From: JACMJP01 sp046160675
Lineage (GTDB): Bacteria; Bacteroidota; Bacteroidia; Chitinophagales; BACL12
Direction: 5' to 3'
Length of the DNA stretch: 26,195 bases
NCBI GenBank assembly: GCA_046160675.1
Contig: JBJXHH010000191.1
Coordinates: 1-26,195 of the forward strand
Made by a program: the position numbers and the translations under genes. Under the pieces are notes generated by a model. That model did no database searches, had not been told where the DNA came from, and saw only the letters and a list, made by a program, of their open reading frames with translations. Numbering within the stretch: the first letter of the stretch is position 1; each line of letters opens with the position of its first letter. This document shows positions 8,477 through 16,325 of the stretch, piece after piece.

Positions 8477-8927
8477 AATTTCTATATTTAGTTATACCAA
8501 ATTTTTGTAATACATCCTCTACTAATCCTTCCCTTATCACTAAAATTATTTTACGTTCTTCAGCTGTATTATTTAAAATCGTTTTCAATATATCGTAAAA
8601 TCCTTCGCCTCTTAGTTCCAACGGACCTACTTCATCAATTATTAACCAGCCTTGTTTTATTTGTACCGCCTTTCGAAGTACTTCGGCGGCTCTGCTGAAA
8701 GCAAGCTTACTGAAAACATATTTTCCTACCATCAAACATTCCTTTTCATCCCCATCGGCTTCCATCTTAAATGTTTCTTTTGTCTCAATATCCATAAACC
8801 ACTTCTGCCCCTCAATTACCGGAGACAAAATACCCGAAACAGCATCCCTGCCTAGTATCCATTGCATAAGACCTGTTGTTTTACCTGATTTCTTTTCACC
8901 GGAAAAGATGTGAATATTATTTGTCAT
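8460..8927 (-). CDS. THEP1-like P-loop nucleoside-triphosphatase
   Basis: A compact 155-residue NTPase. Walker A is SGEKKSGKTT (9-18) and Walker B is WLIIDEVGPLEL (94-105), where the IDEVGPLEL form is characteristic of the THEP1/NTPase_1 family. Downstream IILVIREG (127-134) fits the next core strand. The biological role of that family is poorly known; members hydrolyse nucleoside triphosphates slowly in vitro. The gene starts within the last 11 bases of the membrane-protein gene upstream, so the two are probably co-translated, and it may energise or regulate that membrane protein. Its 3' end overlaps the convergent GldL-like gene. Confidence 0.83.
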   Translation of the reverse strand: MTNNIHIFSGEKKSGKTTGLMQWILGRDAVSGILSPVIEGQKWFMDIETKETFKMEADGDEKECLMVGKYVFSKLAFSRAAEVLRKAVQIKQGWLIIDEVGPLELRGEGFYDILKTILNNTAEERKIILVIREGLVEDVLQKFGITKYRNFKPDL

Positions 8928-9948
8928 ATCTATTATCCAGGCTATTTACAAGCACAATTTTGAAAAACTTATTCAGCTTAAGAAAACCCTTTTTATCAGA
9001 AGATATTTTCCAGCTCCTTTCCAGCAAGTTTTTCGTTGAAGGTATCAAAAGCAATATCTCATTCACCGTACTCTCTTGTTTCATTTTTTGTTTTTCAAGC
9101 CAGCGTTTCAAAAAATAAGTGAGAAGCGGGCTTATGAAAAAATACCAAGTAAACAGGATTAAAACTGAACGTATAATAATATTCAGAATAGTTCCTTCTT
9201 CCATCAGGGGTTTACCGATTCCCAAAACAGATTGCAGGAACAATCCCACCAAAAAAATCCAAATGACAATGAAACTTAGCTTCCAACCTGTTTTCTTTTT
9301 TCCTTGTACCTGAGCAACAACATCATTGCTCTTTGAAACAACATCAGCAAAATCTTTTTCCCAATTCTTTATCCTACCGGGGATCCTTCCCGAAAAGATG
9401 CCAATAAAAAAACCTGCTAAGAGATGTAACAGAACATATCCTCCAACCAAGTAATAACTATAGTTTGTTATCTCTTTTTCACCAGTAAGCCCGCTGATGA
9501 AAGAATCAATAGCAGTCCAGAAATTTTTTCCATAGATAAGGGTAAGTGTAATAATCCTTTGTATGCCAGATTCAAACAATGCAATCGTTGCAAACAAAAT
9601 ACAAGAAAGCTTAAAAATTTTTGTAGTTGAAGTTTTTAAAATAGAAGGAAGAACAAGGAAAAAAAACTCCCCCATTATTCCCTGAAAAAAAACTGCAATA
9701 TAAGCCGGTAGGGGGCTATGTGGGCTGAGCATGAGTTTAAAAATGCAAACGAGAACAGTAGCTTTAAGTATTGCACCTTTATGCGGAACATAAAAACCTA
9801 TCATGGAAATTACAATCACTGCCGCTCCGCCAACTATCAGCCCCGAAATCGGAAGATTGAATCCGTGAATGATGCCGCCAAGAACACCCTCACACACAGC
9901 CCAAAGGGCAATCAGGCGATAGTAGAGTTGTTTGACCGAGCTCTTCAT
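8917..9948 (-). CDS. Multi-pass membrane protein, possibly ECF-transporter-like
   Basis: The frame is open to 10062, but the ATG at 9948 is preferred: it avoids running over the divergent sulfite oxidase gene and lies 18 bases downstream of a TATTTTTG -7 box. From there 343 residues with about eight hydrophobic helices. The first half has closely packed glycine-rich helices and a loop SPHSPLPAYIAVFFQGIMGE, reminiscent of S-component/CbiM-type substrate-binding proteins. A hydrophilic loop containing two Lys/Arg-rich patches follows, and the last part (helices then KRWLEKQKMK and a soluble tail) could be compared to an EcfT coupling arm. That comparison is by general character only; no residue-level family signature was identified. 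Coupled by an 11-base overlap to the P-loop NTPase gene. Confidence 0.6.
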   Translation of the reverse strand: MKSSVKQLYYRLIALWAVCEGVLGGIIHGFNLPISGLIVGGAAVIVISMIGFYVPHKGAILKATVLVCIFKLMLSPHSPLPAYIAVFFQGIMGEFFFLVLPSILKTSTTKIFKLSCILFATIALFESGIQRIITLTLIYGKNFWTAIDSFISGLTGEKEITNYSYYLVGGYVLLHLLAGFFIGIFSGRIPGRIKNWEKDFADVVSKSNDVVAQVQGKKKTGWKLSFIVIWIFLVGLFLQSVLGIGKPLMEEGTILNIIIRSVLILFTWYFFISPLLTYFLKRWLEKQKMKQESTVNEILLLIPSTKNLLERSWKISSDKKGFLKLNKFFKIVLVNSLDNRYDK

Positions 9949-9966
9949 AAAAAAATTCTGTAAGCT

Positions 9967-9974
9967 CAAAAATA
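9967..9974 (-). promoter_or_regulatory. -7 box for the membrane protein/NTPase operon
   Basis: Minus-strand TATTTTTG matches TAnnTTTG and ends 18 bases before the ATG at 9948. It supports the shorter start of the membrane protein. No -33 TTG at consensus distance was seen. Confidence 0.4.
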
Positions 9975-9997
9975 AATGAATAGCTTGTGAATGTGCT

Positions 9998-10028
9998 TTT
10001 GACCTACCTCGCAATTCCATTAAATTTG
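9998..10028 (+). promoter_or_regulatory. Full Bacteroidota promoter, probably leaderless, for the molybdoenzyme
   Basis: TTTG (9998-10001), a spacer of exactly 19 bases, then TAAATTTG (10021-10028) reproduce the Bacteroidota housekeeping promoter. The ATG begins only five bases after the last G of the -7 box, so transcription at the normal distance would start at or next to the initiator codon. Confidence 0.72.
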
Positions 10029-10032
10029 CATA

Positions 10033-11112
10033 ATGAAGAAAGACCCGAAACTCATTATTCATACAACTGATCCTGTAAATGCAGAACCCCCTTTAGATAA
10101 ACTACAAGAACATTTTGTTACTCCTCAGCCCTTATACTATATACGCAATCATGGGCCAATCCCAGAAATTGATGCTGAAAAATTTGTGCTTACCATCAAT
10201 GGAATGATAGAAAATGAATTGAGGTTATCGCTTCAAGACATAAAGAATAATTTTTCAAAACATACCGTGATGGCAACGTTGCAATGTGCAGGCAACAGGA
10301 GAAATCAAATGATAAATTTTAAAAAAGTGCCTAATGAAGTCCCCTGGCAGGAAGGCGCAATAGGCAACGCAACCTGGAGCGGGGCTCCGCTGAAAGAAAT
10401 TCTACTAAAAGCCGGTGTAAAACATGATGCACTACATGTTGCCTTCATGGGTGCTGACGATGTATATCGCAAAGGAGAAAATGTAGGTTTCGGCGCATCA
10501 ATCCCTTTAGAAAAAGCAATGACGGAAGATGTATTACTTGCGTATGAAATGAATGATGCTCCACTTGAACCTACACATGGCTTTCCTTTACGGGTTGTTG
10601 TACCGGGATATATCGGTGCTAGAAGTGTAAAATGGTTAACCAATATAACATTGCAAAAAGAGCCTTCAAAAAATTATTTCCAGGATCATGCATATCGTTT
10701 ATTTCCGCCTGACGCAAATCCAGAAACTGTGGATTGGGATACAGGCATTCAACTGAGTGAGTTATATGTAAACTGTGCATTTACTTCACCGAAAAATGAG
10801 GAAAAAATTCATACGAATCAATTTATTGCTAAAGGTTATGCAATGAGCGGAGAAGGGAAAAAAATTACAAAAGTAGAAGTCTCAACTGATGGTGGTGACA
10901 CCTGGCAAAATGCAATTATTACAAGAGGGGATCACAAATGGGCATGGGTATTTTGGGAAACAGAACTCACACTACAAGAAGGAGAACATAAACTTGCAGT
11001 GAGAGCTTATGACGAGAGTATGCAGCATCAGCCCGGCAGTATCGAGGATGTTTGGAATTTTAAAGGATATATGAATAATGCCTGGCATAAGATCAACATT
11101 GTTGTAAAGTGA
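10033..11112 (+). CDS. Sulfite oxidase-family molybdopterin oxidoreductase
   Basis: A 359-residue protein with the sulfite oxidase molybdopterin domain followed by the Mo-co dimerisation domain. The molybdenum-ligating cysteine is in TLQCAGNRR (about 82-90). GATWSGAPLKEILL (about 114-127) and the EPTHGFPLRVVVPGYIGARSVKWL region (split at 183-191 and 192-206) are typical cofactor-pocket segments. The last 120 residues, with KVEVSTDGGDTW, form the immunoglobulin-like dimerisation domain. There is no signal peptide and no haem domain, so it is a cytoplasmic-type member or is exported by unknown means; the electron acceptor cannot be told. It stands divergent to the membrane protein/NTPase operon, and no molybdopterin synthesis gene is nearby. 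Confidence 0.92.
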   Translation: MKKDPKLIIHTTDPVNAEPPLDKLQEHFVTPQPLYYIRNHGPIPEIDAEKFVLTINGMIENELRLSLQDIKNNFSKHTVMATLQCAGNRRNQMINFKKVPNEVPWQEGAIGNATWSGAPLKEILLKAGVKHDALHVAFMGADDVYRKGENVGFGASIPLEKAMTEDVLLAYEMNDAPLEPTHGFPLRVVVPGYIGARSVKWLTNITLQKEPSKNYFQDHAYRLFPPDANPETVDWDTGIQLSELYVNCAFTSPKNEEKIHTNQFIAKGYAMSGEGKKITKVEVSTDGGDTWQNAIITRGDHKWAWVFWETELTLQEGEHKLAVRAYDESMQHQPGSIEDVWNFKGYMNNAWHKINIVVK

Positions 11113-11156
11113 TTTGAGCGGGAAAAAATTGTAACATTGCATCTTGCTTGCAAACC

Positions 11157-12053
11157 ATGGTGAGAAAACTTAGAAATGACAAGATAGATTGGAAACAAGT
11201 GTTTCATATCAGGAACATCTTGCAAATTCTTTTAGGTGTTGGTCTTGCTGTGCTGGCAATGAAAGGTTTTATGATCCCCAACAAATTCCTGGATGGCGGA
11301 ATCACAGGCATATCTATCTTGCTACATGAAATTTTTCACATCAACATCAGCATACTTGTTATTGTATTGAATTCAGTATTTGTTTACCTGGGATATATAA
11401 AAATCGGAAAAACATTTGCTGTACAAACCTGCTTTGCAGTGGCAACGCTCTCTCTTGGCTTGTTATATGTGGAGATTCAACCTATCACAAGTGATAAGCT
11501 TTTGATCGCAGCTTTTGGGGGAATTCTCATAGGCACAGGTGTTGGGCTTGTTATAAGAGGTGGCGGGGTAATTGATGGTTCAGAAGTGGTAGCCGTATTT
11601 ACAAAACGAAGAACAGGGCTCTCAAACAGTGAGATCATTATGATGCTTAACACCATCATCTTCGCAGTTGCAGCCATCCAATTCGGGATAGAAACAGCAA
11701 TGTATTCTATCATCACTTATTTCTGTGCAACCAGGGCAACCGATTATGTTGTTGATGGTATTGAAGAATATACAGCCATGAATATCGTTTCGTCAAAACA
11801 GGAAGAAGTAAAAAATTTGCTGGTGAATGAACTTGGTAAAGGCATAACTGTGTACAAAGGAGAAAGGGGCTATCTGCCCGGCAGTTTTGATGTGAAATCA
11901 GATTGCGAGATCATTGTAACTATTATTACCAGACTAGAAATAAAACAAATTGAAGATGCGCTTCGAGAACTTGACCCTAAAGCATTCATTTTTATCAACA
12001 GCATAAAAGAAGCAAGTGGAGGGATATTAAAATCAAAACCCCATGCAAAGTAA
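11157..12053 (+). CDS. YitT-family membrane protein (DUF161/DUF2179)
   Basis: About 298 residues from the ATG at 11157. An in-frame TTG lies three codons earlier at 11148, but the ATG is the natural start. The N-terminal two thirds have five hydrophobic helices with the family features GFMIPNKFLDGGITGIS, GGILIGTGVGLVIRGGG and DGSEVVAVF. The final 90 residues form the soluble DUF2179 domain with KGITVYKGERGYLPG and a short alpha/beta repeat. Members of this family are of unknown function; transport or sensing has been proposed. It overlaps the HD-domain gene by 11 bases. Confidence 0.88.
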   Translation: MVRKLRNDKIDWKQVFHIRNILQILLGVGLAVLAMKGFMIPNKFLDGGITGISILLHEIFHINISILVIVLNSVFVYLGYIKIGKTFAVQTCFAVATLSLGLLYVEIQPITSDKLLIAAFGGILIGTGVGLVIRGGGVIDGSEVVAVFTKRRTGLSNSEIIMMLNTIIFAVAAIQFGIETAMYSIITYFCATRATDYVVDGIEEYTAMNIVSSKQEEVKNLLVNELGKGITVYKGERGYLPGSFDVKSDCEIIVTIITRLEIKQIEDALRELDPKAFIFINSIKEASGGILKSKPHAK

Positions 12054-12627
12054 TACGCCGTTAGAGGAATTTGTCTCAAACATGCTGAGAAACGAACTTC
12101 CATCACATTATTTTTATCATGATTTAGGGCATACATTGTATGTAACCATGAAATGCAATGAGATCGGTAAGGCAGAGCATTGCTCAAAGCACGAATTGCA
12201 TATGTTACATGCCGCAGCCCTGCTACATGATACAGGGTATATACATAAATATAACCATCATGAGGAGGAAAGTTGCAAAATCGCCAGAAAGCTTTTACCC
12301 GGTTTCGGGTACTCTGTTGATGAAATTAAACTGATTTGCGAAATGATCATGGCGACAAAAATCCCCCAAACACCAAAAAACAAATTGGGAGAGATAATTG
12401 CAGATGCCGACCTCGAATATCTTGCAACTCCCCATGCTGAATTTCTTGCAAATAACCTATACAAAGAGTTACATCATCGCCATCCTTCGCTTACACCCGA
12501 AAAGTGGGATTTGAAACAAATTACTTTTTTGCAAAATCATAAATTCTTTACAACATATTGCAAGGAACATAAAACCCATGAAAAACAAAAATACCTTGAT
12601 AAATTACTTGCACGGGTAGTTTTTTAA
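12043..12627 (+). CDS. HD-domain phosphohydrolase
   Basis: A 194-residue protein with a complete HD metal site: YHDLGH (25-30), the HD pair at His62-Asp63 in ALLHDTGY, HHEEES (72-77) and the distal DADLEY (121-126). HD proteins hydrolyse phosphate esters such as nucleotides or cyclic nucleotides; the substrate is not readable here. The start lies inside the YitT gene (11-base overlap), so the pair is co-expressed. An adenylate cyclase gene begins 152 bases downstream. A cyclic-nucleotide link would be attractive, but nothing in this domain marks it as a phosphodiesterase of that type. Confidence 0.87.
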   Translation: MQSNTPLEEFVSNMLRNELPSHYFYHDLGHTLYVTMKCNEIGKAEHCSKHELHMLHAAALLHDTGYIHKYNHHEEESCKIARKLLPGFGYSVDEIKLICEMIMATKIPQTPKNKLGEIIADADLEYLATPHAEFLANNLYKELHHRHPSLTPEKWDLKQITFLQNHKFFTTYCKEHKTHEKQKYLDKLLARVVF

Positions 12628-12725
12628 GCAACAATAAGTTTCATCTCTATTATACAAAACAGCTAGGCAAATTGCTCTCATTCCTATCCGTCTTAGAGTT
12701 ATACCCTATTTATCAGTTTATTTAT

Positions 12726-12733
12726 TAAGTTTG
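12726..12733 (+). promoter_or_regulatory. -7 box (TAAGTTTG) upstream of the adenylate cyclase
   Basis: A full TAnnTTTG match 46 bases before the ATG at 12780, in the 152-base gap after the HD gene. It would start the cyclase/catalase-like transcript. No -33 TTG at the consensus spacing. Confidence 0.4.
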
Positions 12734-12779
12734 AGTCCTGAAAACTGATTTCCTATAGACACGAACTATTATTTTAATT

Positions 12780-14729
12780 ATGAATCCGGGCACACAAAGC
12801 GTTCGCCAACTTGCATGCATTATGTTTTCTGACATCGTGGGTTATACTGCTTTGATGGGGGAAGATGAACATAAAGCTTTTGCGATACTTAAAAAGAACA
12901 GGGAAATTCAAAAGCCCATTATCGAAAAATTTGGCGGGAGATGGATAAAAGAGATGGGTGACGGCGTTCTTGCTACTTTCACAAGTGTTACAGACTCTGT
13001 TCTCGCCGCTGCAGCTATCCAAGTGGCTGCTCATCAGCAGGCGAATTTTCAGTTACGCATAGGGTTGCATCTAAGCGAAGTGATTTTGGAAAACGGCGAT
13101 GTGTTTGGCGATGGGGTAAATATTGCTTCCCGTATTCAATCACTTGCTGAAGTTGGCGGTATACTTATTTCAGAAACCGTTCAAAAAAACCTCACGAATA
13201 AAAAAGGCATTGAAACAAAAATAGTAGGTGATAAACAACTGAAAAATGTAAAAGAAGCGATCACACTTTTCGAAGTAATAATTACTGATGATTTTGTTCC
13301 GGTTTCCATTGCCCCTCATAAGGAAAGAGACGCATCTGCTTACAAACCCATGGAAAAAAGTATTGCAGTAATGCCTTTCGCAAACCTGAACAATGATGCT
13401 GAGCAGGATTACTTCAGCGAAGGTATAGCCGAAGAAATTATCGTTACACTTTCAAACATCAAAAACTTAAAAGTGGTTGGCCGGCGATCTTCTTTCCAGT
13501 TTAAAGGAGGCACAACACCTGCCGCTGAAATAGGGAAAATCCTAAACGTAAGTACTATCCTGGAAGGGAGTGTGAGAAGGCACGGAAATGGTGTTCGGAT
13601 TTATGCTGAACTCATAAACATAGAAGACGGTATGCAGATCTGGGCTGAGAGGTATGACCGGGAACTAACTGACATTTATGAAATTCAGGATGACATCGCT
13701 TCAAACATTGCCGAAAAACTGAAGGTTACTTTCCTTGAAGAAGACAAGGATGTGCGGGCAGTGCCCGTAAACATGGAGGCTTATGAATTGTTGTTGAAAG
13801 GAAGATATTATGTAGAAAAGTTCCTGGAAGGATTTGAAAAAGCGATGGCATGTTTTACCCGTGCTGTGGAAATTGATCCCAATTATGGTGAAGCTTATGT
13901 TGAACTTGCCAAGCTGCATTTTCTGTTCACTATGAACTTAGTGTATACTCCTCGAGAAGGTTTTGAGCGGGCAAAATTTTATGCGGAGAAAGCCTTGTCT
14001 ATCAACAACGAGTTAGGCGGAGCACATTATGTATTGGGGCAAATTCATTTCTGGTATCACTGGGATTTTAAAACATCAAAGAAAGAATATGAAATAGCTG
14101 AAAAAAGTAAAGTATCATTTTATTTTACGGGTGTTGTGCTCGATCCCTGGTATAACGCTTTCGGCTACGGCGATTACGATGGCGCATTAAAATCTATTTA
14201 TAAAATACTTGAAACTGATCCGCTCTCATTTTATGCAATGTTACATCTCGGATATTTCTACACTTTCGGGAGTATGCCGGAACAGGCAAGAGATATTCTC
14301 AATAAAATTCTTGCAGCCGTTCCGGGTTTTTCTGAAGCGGAAAGGCTCATCGCATACAATTACTTTTTTGAAAATGATAAAGAAAACACTTTATTGCATG
14401 CCCGCAAAGCAGCTACTATGGGCCAAGGCATCGGTTGGGCACAAAACTTTCTCATTATAGCATTGGCTAGGTACGGCGAACATGCAGAAGCCAGGGAATT
14501 GCTTGCAGGATATGAGTCTCAAAAAGGGCCTTTGTGCATTTCGCCATTGGGTATTGCGCTGGTGCATGCACATCTTGGTGACTTTGACACTGCATTTGCT
14601 TACCTTGAAAAAGCCCTTGAATACAAAGACATCTGGATACTATCATTAAAACACAGCCCGGAGTATTACCTGCTGAGAGAGGACCCGCGGTTTAATAAAA
14701 TTCTTGAAAAAGTTGGTTTCCCTGAGTAG
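12780..14729 (+). CDS. Class III adenylate cyclase with TolB-like domain and TPR repeats
   Basis: A 649-residue protein in three parts. Residues 8-167 are a class III nucleotidyl cyclase: metal ligands Asp18 (FSDIVGY) and Asp61 (EMGDGV), transition-state pair Asn114 and Arg118 (GVNIASRI). The two base-selecting positions read Lys57 and Asp107, the adenine-specific pair, so cAMP is the expected product. Residues 194 to about 325 form the TolB-amino-terminal/FlgO-like module (IAVMPFANL, SEGIAEEI, ILEGSVRR) that often follows such cyclases. From about 335 to the end there are TPR-type helical repeats (for example AVEIDPNYGEAYVELAKLHF). No transmembrane helix is seen, so it is probably cytoplasmic and controlled through protein contacts. 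The catalase-like gene follows after 27 bases. Confidence 0.9.
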   Translation: MNPGTQSVRQLACIMFSDIVGYTALMGEDEHKAFAILKKNREIQKPIIEKFGGRWIKEMGDGVLATFTSVTDSVLAAAAIQVAAHQQANFQLRIGLHLSEVILENGDVFGDGVNIASRIQSLAEVGGILISETVQKNLTNKKGIETKIVGDKQLKNVKEAITLFEVIITDDFVPVSIAPHKERDASAYKPMEKSIAVMPFANLNNDAEQDYFSEGIAEEIIVTLSNIKNLKVVGRRSSFQFKGGTTPAAEIGKILNVSTILEGSVRRHGNGVRIYAELINIEDGMQIWAERYDRELTDIYEIQDDIASNIAEKLKVTFLEEDKDVRAVPVNMEAYELLLKGRYYVEKFLEGFEKAMACFTRAVEIDPNYGEAYVELAKLHFLFTMNLVYTPREGFERAKFYAEKALSINNELGGAHYVLGQIHFWYHWDFKTSKKEYEIAEKSKVSFYFTGVVLDPWYNAFGYGDYDGALKSIYKILETDPLSFYAMLHLGYFYTFGSMPEQARDILNKILAAVPGFSEAERLIAYNYFFENDKENTLLHARKAATMGQGIGWAQNFLIIALARYGEHAEARELLAGYESQKGPLCISPLGIALVHAHLGDFDTAFAYLEKALEYKDIWILSLKHSPEYYLLREDPRFNKILEKVGFPE

Positions 14730-14756
14730 AAAACTCAAACTAACCTACAACCTTAT

Positions 14757-16325
14757 ATGACATCAACTACAACCCCCGCCAAACTTTTAGGCCATGAATA
14801 CATTCATGCTGATGAAGATAGCATCGCTTCTCAAATGCTGGATGAACTGCAGGCTCAGGTCACCCGCATGTACAAGGATAAGAAGATGCTTAGGCAGATT
14901 CATACCAAGATGCATGGATGTGTAAAAGCAGAATTTGTGATTGAACCTGATTTGCCTGCGAATCTGAAAGTCGGGGTTTTTAAAGAAGCAAAAACTTATC
15001 ATGCCTGGGTTCGGTTCTCCAATGCAAACACAGAACCGCAGAAAGATTTTAAAAAAGATGTGCGGGGCGCAGCAATAAAACTGATGGGAGTTCCAGGTGA
15101 AAAACTTTTAAATGATCAAAGCCTGCAACAAACACAGGATTTTTTACTGATGAGCAGCGAAACTTTCTTCTCAAAAAATGTTAAAGAATTTTCTAAGTTG
15201 CTGAAAGCTGCTACAGCAAAAAATAAATTAAAGTTGCTTTTATATTTCCTCAATCCTCTGCACAGGCCTCTGCTAAAGAGGTTTGGAAAAACAAATGTAC
15301 TTTGTTTTAATCCCCTGAGTATCCCTTACTGGAGTACGCAACCTTACCAGTTTGGCAATACATCAACAGCAGTAAAATATTTTTTAAGACCCTCGGTAGA
15401 CAATGTAATAGTAAATGAAAATATTACAGATTATGATTACCTGCGCATCAACCTTGCACAAACTTTAAATAACAATGCTGCCGAATTTGATTTTTTTATC
15501 CAGTTTCAAACAGATGCTGATGACATGCCGATCGAAGACCCTACAATTCCATGGAAATCGGAGTTTGTAAAAGTTGCAACATTGAAAATCCCGCCTCAGA
15601 TATTTGATACAAAAGAACAAATGAGCTTCGGAGATAATTTATCTTTCAACCCCTGGCATTGCCTGCCTGAACACAGGCCCCTGGGAAGTTTTAACCGGGT
15701 GAGGAAAAGGATATATGAAGCGATGTCAATGTTCAGGCATGATGCAAATGACTTGCCTATGTTTGAACCCAAGGACTCTGAAGATTTTCTCCCCCACACA
15801 AAGAAAGATAAACTAGTTACCATTGATGTGCCGATGCCAAAGCAGGGAATCTTGAAAGAAATTTCAGAGATTGTAGTAAACTGCACAAAAGAAGATGCCT
15901 ATAAATTCATTTCAGGAAGCAGTGAACTGACTCTCTGGTTGAAAAAGTCAGGGCCTATCAGCTCAGTTAAAACAGTGGAGATCATAAAGGGCCCCTATGA
16001 TTTTGTGGGTGCACAACGGAAAGTACTTTTTGAAAACGGCGATACCATCAGGGAAGAATTATTGAGTTATAACAGGTACGCAAATTATTCTTATCACATT
16101 ACTCAATTCAGTGATTTTATCAAATACCTGACGAATGGAGCATATTCACAGTTCTGGTTTGACACAGTAGATAACAAAACCCGCATCAGGTGGATCTATC
16201 TGTTTACGTACAAAAACTTTTTTTCTAAAATTGTACTTGGCCTTTTCCTCGCAATGGTTTACAAAAAATGGATGAAACAGTCGCTTAAAAATGCGAAGAA
16301 TGCCATAGAAGACGGTAACTCCTGA
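14757..16325 (+). CDS. Catalase-like haem protein fused to an SRPBCC domain
   Basis: A 522-residue protein. Residues about 10-350 follow the catalase-like fold of the y4iL-type group: a distal His candidate at 53 (TKMHGCVKAEF), AWVRFSNA (83-90), DVRGAAIKLMG (101-111), and later YWSTQPYQFG and HRPLGSFNRVRKRIYEA. The typical Asn of true catalases after QDF is replaced (QDFLLMSSETFF, 127-138), so strong hydrogen peroxide dismutation is doubtful. Related catalase-like proteins use organic or fatty-acid hydroperoxides. Residues about 370-490 look like an SRPBCC lipid-binding domain, followed by a hydrophobic segment near 488-503 and a basic tail that could hold the protein at the membrane. Its stop codon abuts that of the DyP peroxidase gene with no gap. 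Confidence 0.8.
   Translation: MTSTTTPAKLLGHEYIHADEDSIASQMLDELQAQVTRMYKDKKMLRQIHTKMHGCVKAEFVIEPDLPANLKVGVFKEAKTYHAWVRFSNANTEPQKDFKKDVRGAAIKLMGVPGEKLLNDQSLQQTQDFLLMSSETFFSKNVKEFSKLLKAATAKNKLKLLLYFLNPLHRPLLKRFGKTNVLCFNPLSIPYWSTQPYQFGNTSTAVKYFLRPSVDNVIVNENITDYDYLRINLAQTLNNNAAEFDFFIQFQTDADDMPIEDPTIPWKSEFVKVATLKIPPQIFDTKEQMSFGDNLSFNPWHCLPEHRPLGSFNRVRKRIYEAMSMFRHDANDLPMFEPKDSEDFLPHTKKDKLVTIDVPMPKQGILKEISEIVVNCTKEDAYKFISGSSELTLWLKKSGPISSVKTVEIIKGPYDFVGAQRKVLFENGDTIREELLSYNRYANYSYHITQFSDFIKYLTNGAYSQFWFDTVDNKTRIRWIYLFTYKNFFSKIVLGLFLAMVYKKWMKQSLKNAKNAIEDGNS

Noticed and set aside
9949..10062. 38-residue N-terminal extension of the ECF-like membrane protein
   Set aside because: It would run across the divergent promoter and into the sulfite oxidase gene; a -7 box stands in front of the shorter start.
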